64,000 nt of DNA from Pristionchus mayeri (GCA_036245805.1 BTRK01000006.1:44076020-44140019), one strand, 5' to 3'. Counted from the stretch's first letter, positions 11,051-24,049 are shown. Program-made: numbers and translations. Notes: generated by a model from the letters alone, not told the origin.

Positions 11051-14000
11051 AGCGGATCTCCCTTCCGGAAGAAGAGCAACGAAATGATGAAAAGTTGAAG
11101 TGTCCGTTCCAAATGAACCCAATTAGTCGTTTCGTCCCCTCTCTCTCACTCTTCGCTGTGCCCCACGGGGAACCAGGCTGCCAAACCCGTCTTTTGTTGC
11201 TTCCTTCCTGCCAGTGCTGATGCGCATCGAGAATATCGGGGGCGCTGTAACGCAAAAACAGTGACAAATAATCGCATTGTTCGAATCGAGTGATGGATTA
11301 AATGACGAGGATTGACCGTTTAAAATGCGCCGAAGTGGGTTGTTCTTCAAAATGAGAGCGGGAAGGAAATCAAGGGATGTGCGAGGCGGAAAACATCGCG
11401 AGCACGTGAATTCTGCAGACGCGCCGCCGGACAAATGCGCAAAACAACAGGGGAGAATGGTAATGAGCGGGCGGCGAGCTGGAAAGGGCAGCACAACATG
11501 ATGAGTGGCTGTAGTTCGCGGTCTGTCGCGCCAACATCCCTGTCTATCGGTCGATGTTAGATTCGCAAAGTGCGCCGGGACGAGGCTGACGAGGCCAACT
11601 CTCTTCCATGAGATACGCGACGGGACGCGACGAAAACAAAGATCCAAAAAGGAAGGAAGGGAATATGGGGGAGGAACAAACGTCATGATAGTGAAGGAGG
11701 CACGGGGCTGAAAACAACGTTTGTTGCAGGAGGGGGCAATAGTCTTTCAACCGCTGCTGATGCAGAAGGAAATTCTCGCGACAGGCGCCTGGGCACCGGC
11801 GTGACAGCGAGCAAAATTTATTTGTGGCTGTCCACGCCCTGATTTTGTCGCTAATTTGCAGGGCGGAAATAAACCATGTGATGAGCACAAAATACTCGCA
11901 AACAGATACGAGGAAGCATCGAGAGATGCGAAATAGGCGGAAAAGAGTAAAATGAAATCAGCCGAGAACCGGTTACCACGTCCCCGCCGCCGCCCGAGAT
12001 CGGTTCGCTTCCTGCCCAGTAGTTCCTCGCTCTGCCTCTTCCTCTCTCTCCCACTCTCTCTCTATCGTTCCCGATCGGAAAAGGGAAGCAAGCACAATAG
12101 TGGAAAGGACACTGAGCCATCACTGAACTGAACGGCTAATCGATCGAACTGTCAGTCGCATTACGGGCGGGGAGTGAACCTAAATGAGCTGGGACGATGC
12201 GTCATCGGCTAGGGCTCGTAAGAACATGCCAAAGAGTCGCATTCGTGTTTCGTGCTCGTTTGCTGCGCTTCATGCGGAAATGGGATGATTTCATATGCAT
12301 TAGAATGGCAAGGATACTGAGAAATTTTTAGAATACATAGCAAAGATCGCTATTGTGACGCGAATCATTTTTAATCACGACAGCTGTTGCTTTCAGGTGT
12401 CAGTTAAGTGGTACAGTTGAATTTCACGGGGACTCCACTTCAATATCGCAAAGGAACACAGCGTTTTACATGGGGTGGGCGAGGAATGAGAGAGCACTGA
12501 GAAAGAGAGATAATCTCTCGCGAATTTACATGCACTCTCGCGATTGGAATCGAAGCGAATGTTTTTTTTCTGGAAATTTGCTATATGATGTCGTGTGGAA
12601 TGAACCAATTCCTTTCATCATCCTGTTTACGGGTGGCATGATAATCGTGTTTCACCCGATGTGAAATGTTTCCTGGTAAATAATCAGTATGCGAAGGTAG
12701 GAGGAATGATTCGGCATTTTGAAGTAAAAATGGAAGTTGTTATGACGAATAAAGAATACTGATATTTAGGAAGAAATGGTACATGAATAATGCATCAACG
12801 TTCTTTGACTATTAATAATATTTCACCATTGTAATCGTTCTACGATAATAGTCGCTCACAGTTACAATTCGACGTCTTTCGAGAGCCTCAATATTCGATG
12901 ACGAGAATTTTTGAAAACGACGATAGTCAGCTAGACATTGACGAAATCGCACTGAAAAAATACAAAAAAAATAAGTGAATACGTCTTTCAGTATCAATGG
13001 AGAAACATTTTTTTCATATGGGCAACGCAAGCAACATCGAACAATAAATATCACATTTTCCGAATGAACACAATGAGAAATCCTGAGTACTTGGTTATGT
13101 ATCATAAAATGGAGAACCATCGATGAATTACAGAGTCAGGATCTCTATCATTTATTCTGTGCTTTAAGCATTCCTAATGATTGATAGGTGGCGTCACTTC
13201 CTCTGTCTTTCTGTTCTGCTCAAATAATATTTTACTTTTATTTCCTTTTTTTATTTTTTAAATAATTTGTCGTGTATTTTGATATTAGAATTGCATATTA
13301 CAGTTTGGCACCGAGACGACACCACATCTCGGTGGAAAATTGAAGAAGGTCCACAATTCAGCCCCTCAGGCAGACGGATATAATCTCCGGACGGAGGGAG
13401 GAACTATAACTATAAGAATTTTGACCTTATGGTTTATGATCGTCTGTTTATCGCCGCGGCGGCGACCCTTTGCAATAGCGATTCGAGTCCCGGCGAAATC
13501 CATAAAAAGATGAGAACTGCCTCTCTCATCTCTGTTCAGATCCACATTTCCTTGTCAAAATAACCGCGTTCGTTTCCTGTTAATTGAATGTCCAATCAAT
13601 CACGACTCGTTGCTAATCGTGATCTAACCGTAATGGATGGGAGGTCCGTAACGAATTGATCTACTAGCCGGCGCTCCTTTCACTCACTCAGTAACGATCT
13701 CATCCTCTTGTAGCCAGTCGTCCTCCCTCTCTCCACTGCCCAAACGGTCGTCATAAATTGTTTTACGGCCCAATAGCCCCCTCAGAGCGAGGAAAGGAAG
13801 TGAGGACAGAGAGAGACAGCGGCTTGTGTCATTTGACACATATCTCTTACACGAGCAGTCACTCGGCTTCTCTGCCTTGTCAGCAATAAATTCCGTTCAC
13901 TGCATTCTATAATTGTTCAAATTTTTGGAATTGTTCATTACCAACGTCTTCTTTTCGCCATGTACAGGCTTCGAATTATTGTTGAACATTTCTATAGGGA

Positions 14001-14543
14001 ACGCCATCCAGCCTGAGCGCTGCCCGATTATCTAGAGGCGTGGGTGCCAACAAATCATGGCGACGGCTCTCCTCTTATCATCATAACTAAGTCGATTAGC
14101 GCTGTCGGCGCCCTTTGATCTCTCGCACAGTCAGAATCAATCAGAGGCCCTTCGCACCTCTATTGATACCAGGTTCCTACCTCTCATCACTCTCTGCCCT
14201 GAGTATCACTCAACATTCGCTAGATGAATCGTTTTTACTGCGCTCGTTTACTGCTTCTGTAGGCCATCTCTGTTGTGATAGCGCGGCAGTGATCCTGTTT
14301 TGGCTCGATAGATTTAGGCGTTGACTACCGCAACCATTCCCTCCCTCATCACTCATTCCTGGCTGCTTCTGCAGCTGTTACTCACTTTGCCGCTCATAAA
14401 TTCGTCTCTTCCCGGTCGTTTCAGCACTCGCCACTCTCACACATGTGATCAATTTCCCATTCTGTCATTTGCGAAACCTTGAATTCGCCTTGTTCGCAAT
14501 GTACATTGGTTGTTTCATTGCTGATCTACATTAAAATGATCAG
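11050..14543. other. Non-coding region upstream of the MEIS-like gene
   Basis: No exon is supportable. The sequence becomes AT-richer from about 12.7 to 13.3 kb. A 187-codon open frame at 11123-11686 (minus) has no domain and is probably chance. The last kilobase is presumably the promoter and 5' region of the gene that starts at 14544. Confidence 0.4.
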
Positions 14544-17500
14544 ATGAGCGAGCTCGAGGCCTCGACGTCACGAGCGAACGGCGTCGTAAAAGTTGGTTTC
14601 TGTTGCACGATCAACATTTCGTACTTTCGGAGAGATGGTGGAAGATGGAACGAATACTAGAAAACCGCTCTACCATCATCTGTGCACAATGGCTAATTAT
14701 TGATTATAATTTTACAATATATTATAAACTGCAGCTCAGCGTCAAGGAGTCAGCGGCGCTCGTACGGAAGGTCAAAGCGCATCCGCTTTTTCCAGCCATC
14801 GAGGTAACGACATTACATATAACGACTGTAATAAACTTTCTTTTTTTCCTTCGATCGAGCATGATTGAATGACTCTTGTTGGCGATCGACAAGTGGAACA
14901 GTAAACGTTTTATCACTTAGATACTGCTCATCAAAATCGAGACCGCGATGCGACTCAACGGAGACGAGAGCGTCTTCGATATCAAGGATGTCATACAGGT
15001 GGGCTCGAAATTTACAGATAATAGATATTACAAGCATAGCTAGCTACTCCTTTAAATAGAGCGGACCCGTAGTGGGCACTGGGGTATCAGATTGTGAAGA
15101 AAGACAGTAGAGAAATCGACGGGAGATTATGAGGGAGTTTAAGTAGAGGTGATGCGGCGTGTCTTATTAGGAGGATCGCTCAATTAGAGTTAGAAGAGGA
15201 AGACCAGAGCTGCGATGCCGGCCATGAGTGATAACGATGCTTCTGGAAGCTCGATTTTGCTAGTGTCACTTATGATTTTTTCATAATTGCGTTATCAATA
15301 TGATCTCATTCTTATTCTTTCTCAATCGATCGAAAACGCTTAGTTCCAATTTTAAAATAGTATTACCTCCGTTGGTAATAGGAACGTCGCGCATCATCTG
15401 GCTCCCTGCTGCAAACGCAATATTGTACTTGAATTTAGTTTTTCATGAAGTCTGGCATGCATGCATTAGTGATACATGTTTGGTTAGAAATTCACAAAAA
15501 AAAACAAACTTGGCATGCATCATAACTTAGCGAAATCGACTGACAAACTCACGTTCCATCGTCGTGTACTTGCCATACATGGTATTCATCCCATTGGCCG
15601 TTGAGAGACCGGTCGAGGGATCGTAGAGCACCTGAGTGCCCAGAGTCTGCAATGTTTAGAAATCATTTCAAGATCAAAGATCAACGACCGAGTTTTTTTG
15701 CGAGCAATCATCTTTGCATTTCTCTGCGACTCCTACGATTCGTAAGTATTTGAAAGTTTCTAGGATGGGCACACCTTCCTGTCTCACATATCGACTAGAC
15801 TCGTCATATTTCCTGGTCGGATCAGATACGATCGGCCACTCCCATTTCGTCAAACATAGGTGATGATGAGTCGTAAACCCGGATCGGATTAATAGATAAG
15901 ACGCACCGATGACCCCACGGCGTAGGGCGAGTACGTGGAGGCGGAGGCGTACGGACTCTGCTGCGGGTTAACCGTGTTGCCAGGAATGCCCTGCAAGTCA
16001 GAAGATAAATCGAAGACAAACTTATAGAAAAATGAACTAACGCAGATAGCACGGATATGTAGTAATTGTGAATATTATCCGCTGTAGGATGTGAATTTGT
16101 TGATTTACCTGTCCTATCTGGTAGACGGGCGATGCTGTGGTCGTGTAGGGCGGTTGCGTAGACGGGCTGTAGAATGGCTGCTGAGGAGAGGGCGTCGTCG
16201 AAGGGTAGTAGGGCTGAGAGATTATCAATCGATATCTAATTGGCAGAGCCGTCAAATCGACTTGACCGTCTTTGACGAATTGTATGCTCACCGACGATCC
16301 TTGCACATTGTTCACCCCGACGGCTCCTTGATTAACGGGGGTGCCCGTGATGGGATACTGCGAGCCGTACGGAGTCGTAGACTGCAGCGGGTAGGCGGTC
16401 GAAGGCGACGACGTCTGAGATGAGACACTCATCACTTTCAATGTCAATAATTGTTATCGACTACAGAATTACGTGCCGCTCTGTCAGAATAACTGAACTA
16501 AATGCATCACTGACACTTTCCGACACATCTACGCTATGAATACGGACGACAGGATTACTCACGAACGGTGCCTGCGAGTTGGTGTTGCCGTACTGCGGTT
16601 GTCCCGCCGGATTGTAGCCAATCTGAACGGGTGCCGTGGTACTCTGGGGTCCCTGAGTGCTGGTGTACGGTGCGAACGTGCTGGTCTGCGGCTGCTGCGG
16701 CTGCTGCGGGTTGCCCAGAACGTAAGGCTGCTGCTGCAGCTGCTGCTGCGATGGCTGCATCGTGCTGCTGCTGCCGAACTGAGGCTGTTGCATGGTGCTC
16801 GGGGATGCAGTGTACGCGGGGCTGGCGGTGGTGGTGCTGGTGCAGGGGAAGGTTGACGTCGGTGGAGCCATCGTCGTTGTCGTCGAGGGATAGTAAGAGG
16901 TCGTCGATGGGCTCATTGTTGACGTCGTGGGCGCTGCTGTTGAAGAGTACGGCATCTGCGTAGGCATCGGCGTGCCCTGATCGAACTGCGTCGAATAGGG
17001 GAAGGCGGTCGTCGATCCAGAGTACACCTGAGCGGGCTGCTGAGTGCTAGAGAAAGGCTGCTGCTGCAGTTGCGGAGCCGGTTGCAGAACCTGCTGTTGC
17101 TGCTCGGGTTGCATGCTAGAGGAGTAGGGGAAAGGGGTTGTCGACGATGGAACTCGGGATGTTGAAGGGGAGGGGGAAGCGGAGGAGGAGGAGGAAGGGG
17201 ATGCGGTCGAGGGAGAGGGACTGTAAGCGGGAGTGCTGCTCACCGGCTGCATGCTGCCGGTGACCAGCGGGAGTTGGGAGGCAGTGGGAGCAGGCTGGAG
17301 GGTGGGCATGGGCGTGCCCTGATCAAACTGGGTCGAGTACGCAAACGTAATCGTCGTCGGTGGCCGAAGCGTGCTGCTACTGCTGTTGCCGGCTGCAGCA
17401 GCTGCCGCAAGTGCTGCAGCTGCAACTGCGGCGGAACCACCGCCTGCTGCAAGGGCGGCTGCAGGACCTTGCTGTTGCTGCTGCTGTGCGAAGGCAGGGT

Positions 17501-20500
17501 CGTACTGGTTGCTCACCGGCGCAGTTTGGGAAGTCACCAACGCAGGGTTGTATCCGGGCTGCGGCTGGGAGATCTGAGAATATTGTCCGGATTGGAACTG
17601 ATTTGATACGGAGGGATTGGGCTGCATTGCGAAATCACTCGAAGCGGTGGGGGAGGGCTGGAAATCGGGAGCTGAGCCGACTGGCCGAGGAACAGCGGGT
17701 CCGGAATCCTGCACGAATGCACTCGAGGACTGGGCGGCGAATCCGCGCGACTGCGAAGGCGCAGAGGGATTCGGTTGGAATGCGGGTCCAGCGACAGAGG
17801 GGTTGGGCCCGAAGATCTGATTGGATCCAGGAATCGGTTGGTTCGAAGCAACAGGGGAGGGGAACACAACAGGCAAAGGGGTAACTGTAGATCCGGGCTG
17901 GCCACCGACAAGGTCTTGGTTTTCCGATCCGGCAAACATCGAATCCGAGCTAAAACCAGGCTGCATGTCTGAACTGAACGAGGCCTGGTTCGAGTTCACG
18001 AAGGTAGAATCAGGACCTTGACCCAAGCTACCAGTAGCCTGGTTCGTTCCGACAATGGTCTGTGTGAAGGTTGTGCTGGATTGTTGGCCGGTTCCACTGG
18101 GAACCTGATTCGTGCCAATCACCGTTTGGGTGAACGTGGCTTGGTTCGGTGGTACCTGATTCGGTGCCTGGCTCAGACCCGAGGGTGCCGTCGCGGGTCC
18201 GCTGATGGTCTGCGATATGATGACGGTGTTGGACTGTTGCGGCAGTGAGCTCGGAGCAACGGGCACAACATTCACTGACGACGAAGACACGGGGGAGGAG
18301 GGAGGAAACACAACGGGAAGGGGAGCAATCAGGGAGTCGTTCGTATTAGATGAGGGAGGAGGAGAGGGAGTGGGTGTGAAGCCTTCGGCCAGGTACGGGG
18401 ATGGAGCATTCGGGGTAGAGGAGAGAGCTGGGGTGGACGAGGATACGAACGCAAACTGGATAGAGGATGCGGAGGACGATGAGGGGAACACATCCGGGCC
18501 AGGGGTGGTACTCGCATGCTCGGTTACCGGAGGCGGTGCCATGGTTGACGTGGGTCCGTAGTACGGCGCCGATGTTGAGGTGGGCCCATAGAACGGAGCC
18601 GAGGTGGTGCTCGGGTAGTTGGGCGTGGTGTCGAAGTTCTGCGTGAGCGGCGCGAGTGAGCCCGCGGTGTTGTAGGCGGGAGTGGTGGTGGAGTAGGGGA
18701 AGGCCGTGGAGGGAACGTTCATTGGGGGAACGAAGCCGGTGTTCTGCAAGAGGGAATGAAGCGGGGATGGGCGGTACTGAAGAAAGCGCAGACCAAAAGA
18801 TTCATAATCGGGTTTGAGGATCGTTTTGGGGAAGATGATCTGGACTTCAACAGCAGGGAGAGGATAAAGCATGTTAGCGTACCGGTCTCGACGTCCCTTG
18901 CTGCACGCTCGGATTCGGGTTGAATTGCTGGTTGGCTGAAATTTCGGTCTTTTCTCAAGAATAAAATTGCCTCTGAATTTATGCAACCGTAATTAACTAC
19001 AATAATTCAAGAAAGGTGGTTGTCATTTTTGAATACTTCATTTTGCAGCACTATGTCTGAAGTCACTGAAGCTTATGGAGCACTAAAATTACCAAAATGG
19101 TAACCCCTCATAAAACCACCAACCGTAGTTCGGCTGATCCCTGTTGATATTATTGTACATCACGGGCTGCTGGTTGTTCGGGTTGTATCCTCCATTCGGG
19201 TTGTACTGCTGCTGCTGCTGCTGCGGCACGCCGTTCTGAGGCATGTTCACTCCTAGCGCCTGGTTCAGCTAGGGATGCGGGTAGCGATTCATTCTAAGGA
19301 CTACGGTACCCACCTGGTTCTGCATCTGATTTGGCTGCCCGTACCACACGTAGATCTGCTGGTTTCGCGAGACGGAGGTTGGTGGCTGGAACTGACTGAA
19401 AATAGAGAAATCAATTAGTTATCTTAAAGTTTAGTTATGTGTGAGTTGACTTAGTGTGCTGTAGTTGCGAGCAGTGCAATCGAGTGAAGTAAGTGTGTGA
19501 TTCTGATCGCCCGAGTGGTGCTTCGTTATGTGACAGTAGTGAAAGGATAGTGATAGAGTGATAGACTCCATAGAGTGATAGTAGAGAGTGAAACACGGCA
19601 TGCACTCACATATTTACATACCCAGGACGAGCTTGATTCGAGGGCTGAACGACGGCCTAGAAATGTGAGTTTTTAATGTCAGTGAAGTCTCGATTCTTAG
19701 AACTCAATTAGAATGTGACGTACTTGCGAATTGTAATATATTTGCGATGGTTGCTGGTTGCATGTCGTGCATTGGCTGCAGGCAGGAGTGGGCACCTGAA
19801 CAGGGACGTCTCTTGTCTCAGGCAGAGTACAGAATCCCAGTTTCTCGTCATTCTTGCTAAAAAGAACAGATTTCGGGGTCCATAAACTCACTTTGAACGT
19901 CATGAGAAATGTGCACAACGGCACGTAGACAATGGCCATATTCCGTGCTGATTTTTGCCCTCAGATTCTCTGTATCTTCCCTGCTGTTTGCATACAAGTG
20001 ACTGTACAAGCAACCGCTCCTCGAGTGGCAATCAAACGAGGAACAACTGTCTGTCAAAATGTCATTTCAGCAGTACTGATCAGTTTATCTCGATATCTAC
20101 TGTCTAAGCCTTCAGTGAGATGTCTGCAGAGTGGCATGCTCATAAAGCTCGCAATAAACAAGTCTGAACATTAAGCGACAAGGGCAAGCAAAAGGGGATG
20201 GTACGCCACTTAGAGGGATCGAAGATGGCTCATTTGCGAAGGGAAACGCCGAAAATGACCGGAACAATGCGCACGTTTGTCTTAGAGATTGATCACCGAG
20301 AAAAGCAAAAGACCATCGCCCGCCTCCGTAACGAATGGCTATTGATAACCGGAAAAGCCGATGCGCAAAGTAAGCGATAGCCTTAACTGGTACGCAAAAA
20401 TGGGCCTATAAACAGCGCCGGATAGCGTCGATTGGGGCGAATTGCGGTCTGAATGCAGTACTAATAGCGCCGTCAAATGCTTCAGACGCCCGAAGTCGGG

Positions 20501-23500
20501 GGTCCTCGAGAGGCGAACGATCGAGCAATTGAGCCAAGATATTGCGAGTAATACTCGGGTATCCCGCGGGCAAATATGACCCAGCCGCCCTCTATTGTAT
20601 TACCCGGGGCAGTTGTCTTTTTCGATTGCGTGCTCGCTCGCTCGCCCCCCGATTGCTTTCTAGTTGTAGAAGGCAGTAACATGAATCCACGGGCAAACAG
20701 ACTGTGTATTTAAACCGATCACGCACTGTTGATGGCGTAGGAAACTCTCAGGGTCCGTTCCCACGATTCCAGAAACTGTGGATATCCTTGAGACCTCTAG
20801 TGAAGAACCAGCTCGCTTGTGACTCATTATCCGCTAGTTCCTGGTTATCATAGGCGATACTCAAGTAGTCAAAGCGATTTGCTCAAAAGATTTTAAAGAC
20901 TGCTTCGTTGTTCTATTGCCTCTACTCTTTCCGCGTCGTCACCAAGAATTATTTCGGGAGAGGGGAATTCGCGCCTCTACGAGTTTGTTTGCCCAATAAT
21001 CGGACTTGTCTTTCGAGTATCAGCCTCGTTGCGAGAGAGAGAGAGAAATACTAACGAAGCGTGCACCATTTGATACGCAAAAGCTCATTGACCTACAAAA
21101 CCCTATAAGGAAACTGCGTCCGAAGTGTACTATTAAATCAAAGAAACAAATATGTCTAAGGAACAACGAATTCCATCGCTGACAGTTCAATTATAATTAT
21201 GCAACTAAGCTAGTGTGTTTCTAATATTTTCCAGGTGCGATGATGCTACCCAAACGTGGAATAGATACAGTACAAGTATTTCAAAATGTTTTCTGGCTTG
21301 AAAATTAATGTACCGCGCTCCAGCCCACATAAGCTATTGATTTCGAACATATCATAACCGTAAATTGTAAAAAAAAACAAAAAATATCTAACTCACAATA
21401 GCCAGTAGTAATAGAACGATCATCGTGCTCGCCCGTCTCGTAGCCATGCTCGTCTCAACGATGACTCGTCTTCAGCTTCCTTCTCCGTTCGTTCTTTCCT
21501 CCTCTCGATGCTGATCGCAATCTGCTCCCCTCCCTGAGACACTTACGTCAACGGGGAAGAAGAAGAATCGAGGGAGACGAAGACGATGAGGAGGAGAAGG
21601 AGAAGGAGATAGATACGGGGATAGATTGTTTTGTGTGCGCTCGCGCTCCCTTCCGGGGGAGAGAGAGAGGAAGAGAGAGAGACAGGAGGAGATGGACCAA
21701 CAGGCAAGTGCGTACGTGGGGTGGTCAATGATAGCCAGAATCTGGATATCACTTGCGTGAGCGGATGCGATCAGGATGAGGAAAGCGAGTGATGTGTGGA
21801 AGAACTCTCTAAGCCGCCCCTGGGAACTATGAGGAGGCGGGAGGGATGAGAGAAGCTGCCACGCCTAAATGCTCTCTGCCAGGTGACAAACTTTGAGTCA
21901 CACGCGGGAAAAAAAAAGTGTGTGCGAGAAGCTTAGCGGTTTGTTGTAGAGTATTCTAGAGGTCGGCTCGAGAAAGTGGGATCAGATTGCGTTCAGCTGT
22001 GACAGCGTCGTACCAACCATAACGTCGTGTTTCGTTGTATGTATCAAAAATATCTCCCATCAGGACTTCCTTGCCTTGTCTTCCAGTCCTCGAAATGGAT
22101 ACCTTGTGGAAACGCTAGAGGTGGGCAACCATCTTGAGCCTTCTTCGTTTCCTTTCCTTCGTTCGATCACGTTCCCATATTTGCCCACTCTGCCCTCGGG
22201 GCTCCAGTGCGTTATAGGATTAGCGCACTGATCTCTTCCTCTGGAGCACTAACCCGGCGCTATCATATCACAGCCCTTGTTTGACGGTAAACTTAATTTG
22301 AGTACTCGAATGTTCGTCGTTGCCTCATTGCTTCGCTTAGCTCAAACAATGGCGGCTCTTCTCTCTTTGCGCAGTGTTCGCCCTTATCGAATTGACGTGA
22401 TGCAGAGGGCGGGGGCCATTCAGTGAACACCCCTCGACACCTGGCATTTTCAACTCCACTGTCAGCTATTGACACTCGAGTACAAACAAACAGTAGACGG
22501 GATGACACGTAGAAGTTGTTGGGCTAGATACTGGATGAAAAAAAACAGAAGTACGTCACAGTGTATAAATTTCAGAAGATCTCCGAGATTCGCACCACGA
22601 GGGGAAAAGAAGATGCAGAGGTACGGGAAGGGGTCAAAGATCGTTAAAGTTATTGTTTTCGAGATCAGGCTGTTGATTTTGCATTTTCACGAAAACAGGA
22701 ACGCTGAAGTGGCAAAACTATATCGATTACACATTGAACAACACACAAGCAAAATATGTTTGAAAAAATTGGTTCTTTTTCCTGATTCGATGTTTGAAGA
22801 TTCGTATTATTGCAGCTCGATGCATTCATGCAAGAGATGCTCGCCACGCAGGCGACGCAGCTAAGAGAGCTCAAGAAAGTGATTGACTACATCGATGAAT
22901 TCGTTAGCAAGTACAAACGTCAGTTTGACTTTTAATTCTAGCCATTTTTCTTTAGCCAGGTTTTCCGAAGTTTACAGACTGACGAGAAAAATCGGACCTG
23001 GCAGAGCTAGTAATCAATTAATAATTGACTATTTCTTGATTGATTATTTGATACTCAATCAAGAAATAGTCAATTTTTGATTGACCATTTCTACAATTGA
23101 TTGATTACAGATACTCTCCGGAAGCGCGTGCCAATCGAGAGTCTTGTGGGCACTGGAGACAGCGACGATGGCATGCCCTCATCGCCAGCCTCCAGCACCG
23201 ATGAACCCGCGGTTAGTATTATCTCAGTATTTGTATTTTTTTTTATTGTTCCTTTCGAAGACTTCTGACTTTGAATACAAAAAAAACGAAAATCTTAGCA
23301 GATATAACTTCCCAATCTTGATCTTTGAACTTTAATTAAGAGAAGATTGTCTTCATTGCAGAGCAGCTTCGCGCCACCCATTGTGGATCACGAGGCTCCA
23401 TCTGTGGCCGTGATGCAAACCCCTCAGGGCATGATCTCGATCCCGCTGAGGCTGCCGCCATCCGATGCGCAGGTTACTATTCCAGTCATTCTTTAACATT

Positions 23501-23919
23501 TCGATCGCATGTATGATAGGAGAGATTGGATTACATAGAGACTGGTTCTCATACGTTAATACTTAGAAGACAGCAGCTCGTCGAGTGATGGCCGTCGTAC
23601 CTCCGATGGACGATGGCTACCGACTGAGGATGGTCATGATTCAAGCAGCACTGGTAAGTGTACGTCATCAAGTTTCATTAATCGAAAAATTCAGAACCCG
23701 AACCTCACTGCGGAAGATCGCAAGAAAATCGCGAGCCAATTAGGATGCGACCCAAAGCAGTTAGAATCATGGTAAAATACAACTGAATCGTTCTCCTGAT
23801 TAGGTCTTTCATTCAGGATCGCCGATATGAGAAGACAATCCTCCGCACATCTCATGATGGGACGCCCACCACCCTCTGCCTCAGAAAACGCCAAGAATCA
23901 GAGCAAAAACGGGAAATGA
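14544..23919 (+). CDS. MEIS/TALE-like homeodomain protein (psa-3/unc-62 type), 9 exons
   Basis: Predicted nuclear DNA-binding cofactor of the MEIS/PREP class, whose members partner PBC homeodomain proteins. Exons: 14544-14585, 14735-14803, 14921-14998, 22816-22918, 23111-23211, 23362-23472, 23567-23653, 23695-23771, 23817-23919. All phases agree and give about 256 residues. MEIS N-terminal features: a VKAHPLFPAIE block (residues 27-37) followed by LLIKIETAM, matching the family HPLFPLLA-EKCE region, and then LDAFMQEML (64-72) to the VPIESLV block (104-110), matching the second MEIS helix region and its MPIDLV motif. The C-terminus has a TALE-like homeodomain: NPNLTAEDRKK (198-208), then recognition helix WIADMRRQ (223-230). 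The usual WFINARRR becomes WIADMRRQ, so the near-invariant Asn51 is Asp. The protein is divergent and shorter than typical MEIS proteins. The start is the ATG after a possible splice acceptor (gatcag) and is the least certain part. The third intron (14999-22815) hosts an opposite-strand gene. I see no canonical AATAAA before the mariner element 130 bp downstream. Confidence 0.82.
15190..21447 (-). CDS. Mucin-like secreted protein with predicted GPI-anchor signal
   Basis: Exons in order of transcription: 21397-21447, 19724-19856, 19622-19656, 19314-19395, 19124-19268, 18883-18935, 16563-18743, 16292-16414, 16109-16213, 15907-15990, 15553-15646, 15367-15408, 15190-15242. From the second exon on, every phase agrees; about 1059 residues are visible. 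The first exon encodes MATRRASTMIVLLLLAI, a signal-peptide core. The second has a CSQCTTC cysteine cluster. The middle exons are Gln/Asn/Pro-rich. The 727-codon exon is Ser/Thr/Pro/Gln-rich, with a poly-Ala block near 17385-17465, poly-Gln runs and internal repeats: STQFDQGTPMPT twice, TFTQT-(V/I)GTNQ twice, PLPVVFP twice. The last two exons end in PITNGEAS plus a hydrophobic LSLMAGIAALVFLF tail, typical of a GPI-attachment signal. It is probably a heavily O-glycosylated surface protein. The phase between exons 1 and 2 does not match, so one small exon is missing or a splice site is wrong. The gene lies wholly within an intron of the plus-strand MEIS-like gene. Confidence 0.85.
21448..22815. 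other. Intronic/upstream DNA between nested gene start and MEIS exon 4
   Basis: This is the remaining part of the large MEIS-like intron. It should hold the promoter of the minus-strand mucin-like gene, which starts at 21447. Just upstream of that start (21470-21760) the sequence is GA/CT-rich. I see no exon and no recognisable element. Confidence 0.45.
23023..23075. repeat. Perfect 21-bp intronic hairpin
   Basis: The arms 23023-23043 and 23055-23075 are perfect reverse complements with an 11-nt loop, and pairing continues weakly outside. It lies in the fourth intron of the MEIS-like gene. It could be a tiny inverted-repeat element or a small-RNA precursor. The stem is AT-rich and slightly short for a typical miRNA precursor. 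Confidence 0.9.
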
Positions 23920-24049
23920 AAGAATCAGGAATTAAAAAAAACTTGTTGTTCAATATGATAAAATTGATAAAATGATAAAATTATTTGAATTAAAGTTGTT
24001 TCGCTAATTTCTAAACTGGTTCGGGGGTTGAACGAAATGTTCGGATCTA
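23920..24049. other. Short AT-rich 3' flank of MEIS-like gene
   Basis: AT-rich with an A-run just after the stop codon and repeated ATAAAAT motifs. This is the likely 3' UTR, directly abutted by the mariner element. Confidence 0.5.

Noticed and set aside
11123..11686. 187-codon minus-strand open frame
   Set aside because: No domain, no initiation or splice context. The pyrimidine-rich strand has few stop codons by composition.
19857..20057. Cys-containing minus-strand frame as an extra exon of the mucin-like gene
   Set aside because: Joining it to the next exon needs a 35-nt intron and leaves the phase off by one.
20198..20380. 60-codon plus-strand open frame ending near a GTAAGC donor
   Set aside because: No convincing acceptor upstream and no match to the MEIS domain order at that point of the intron.
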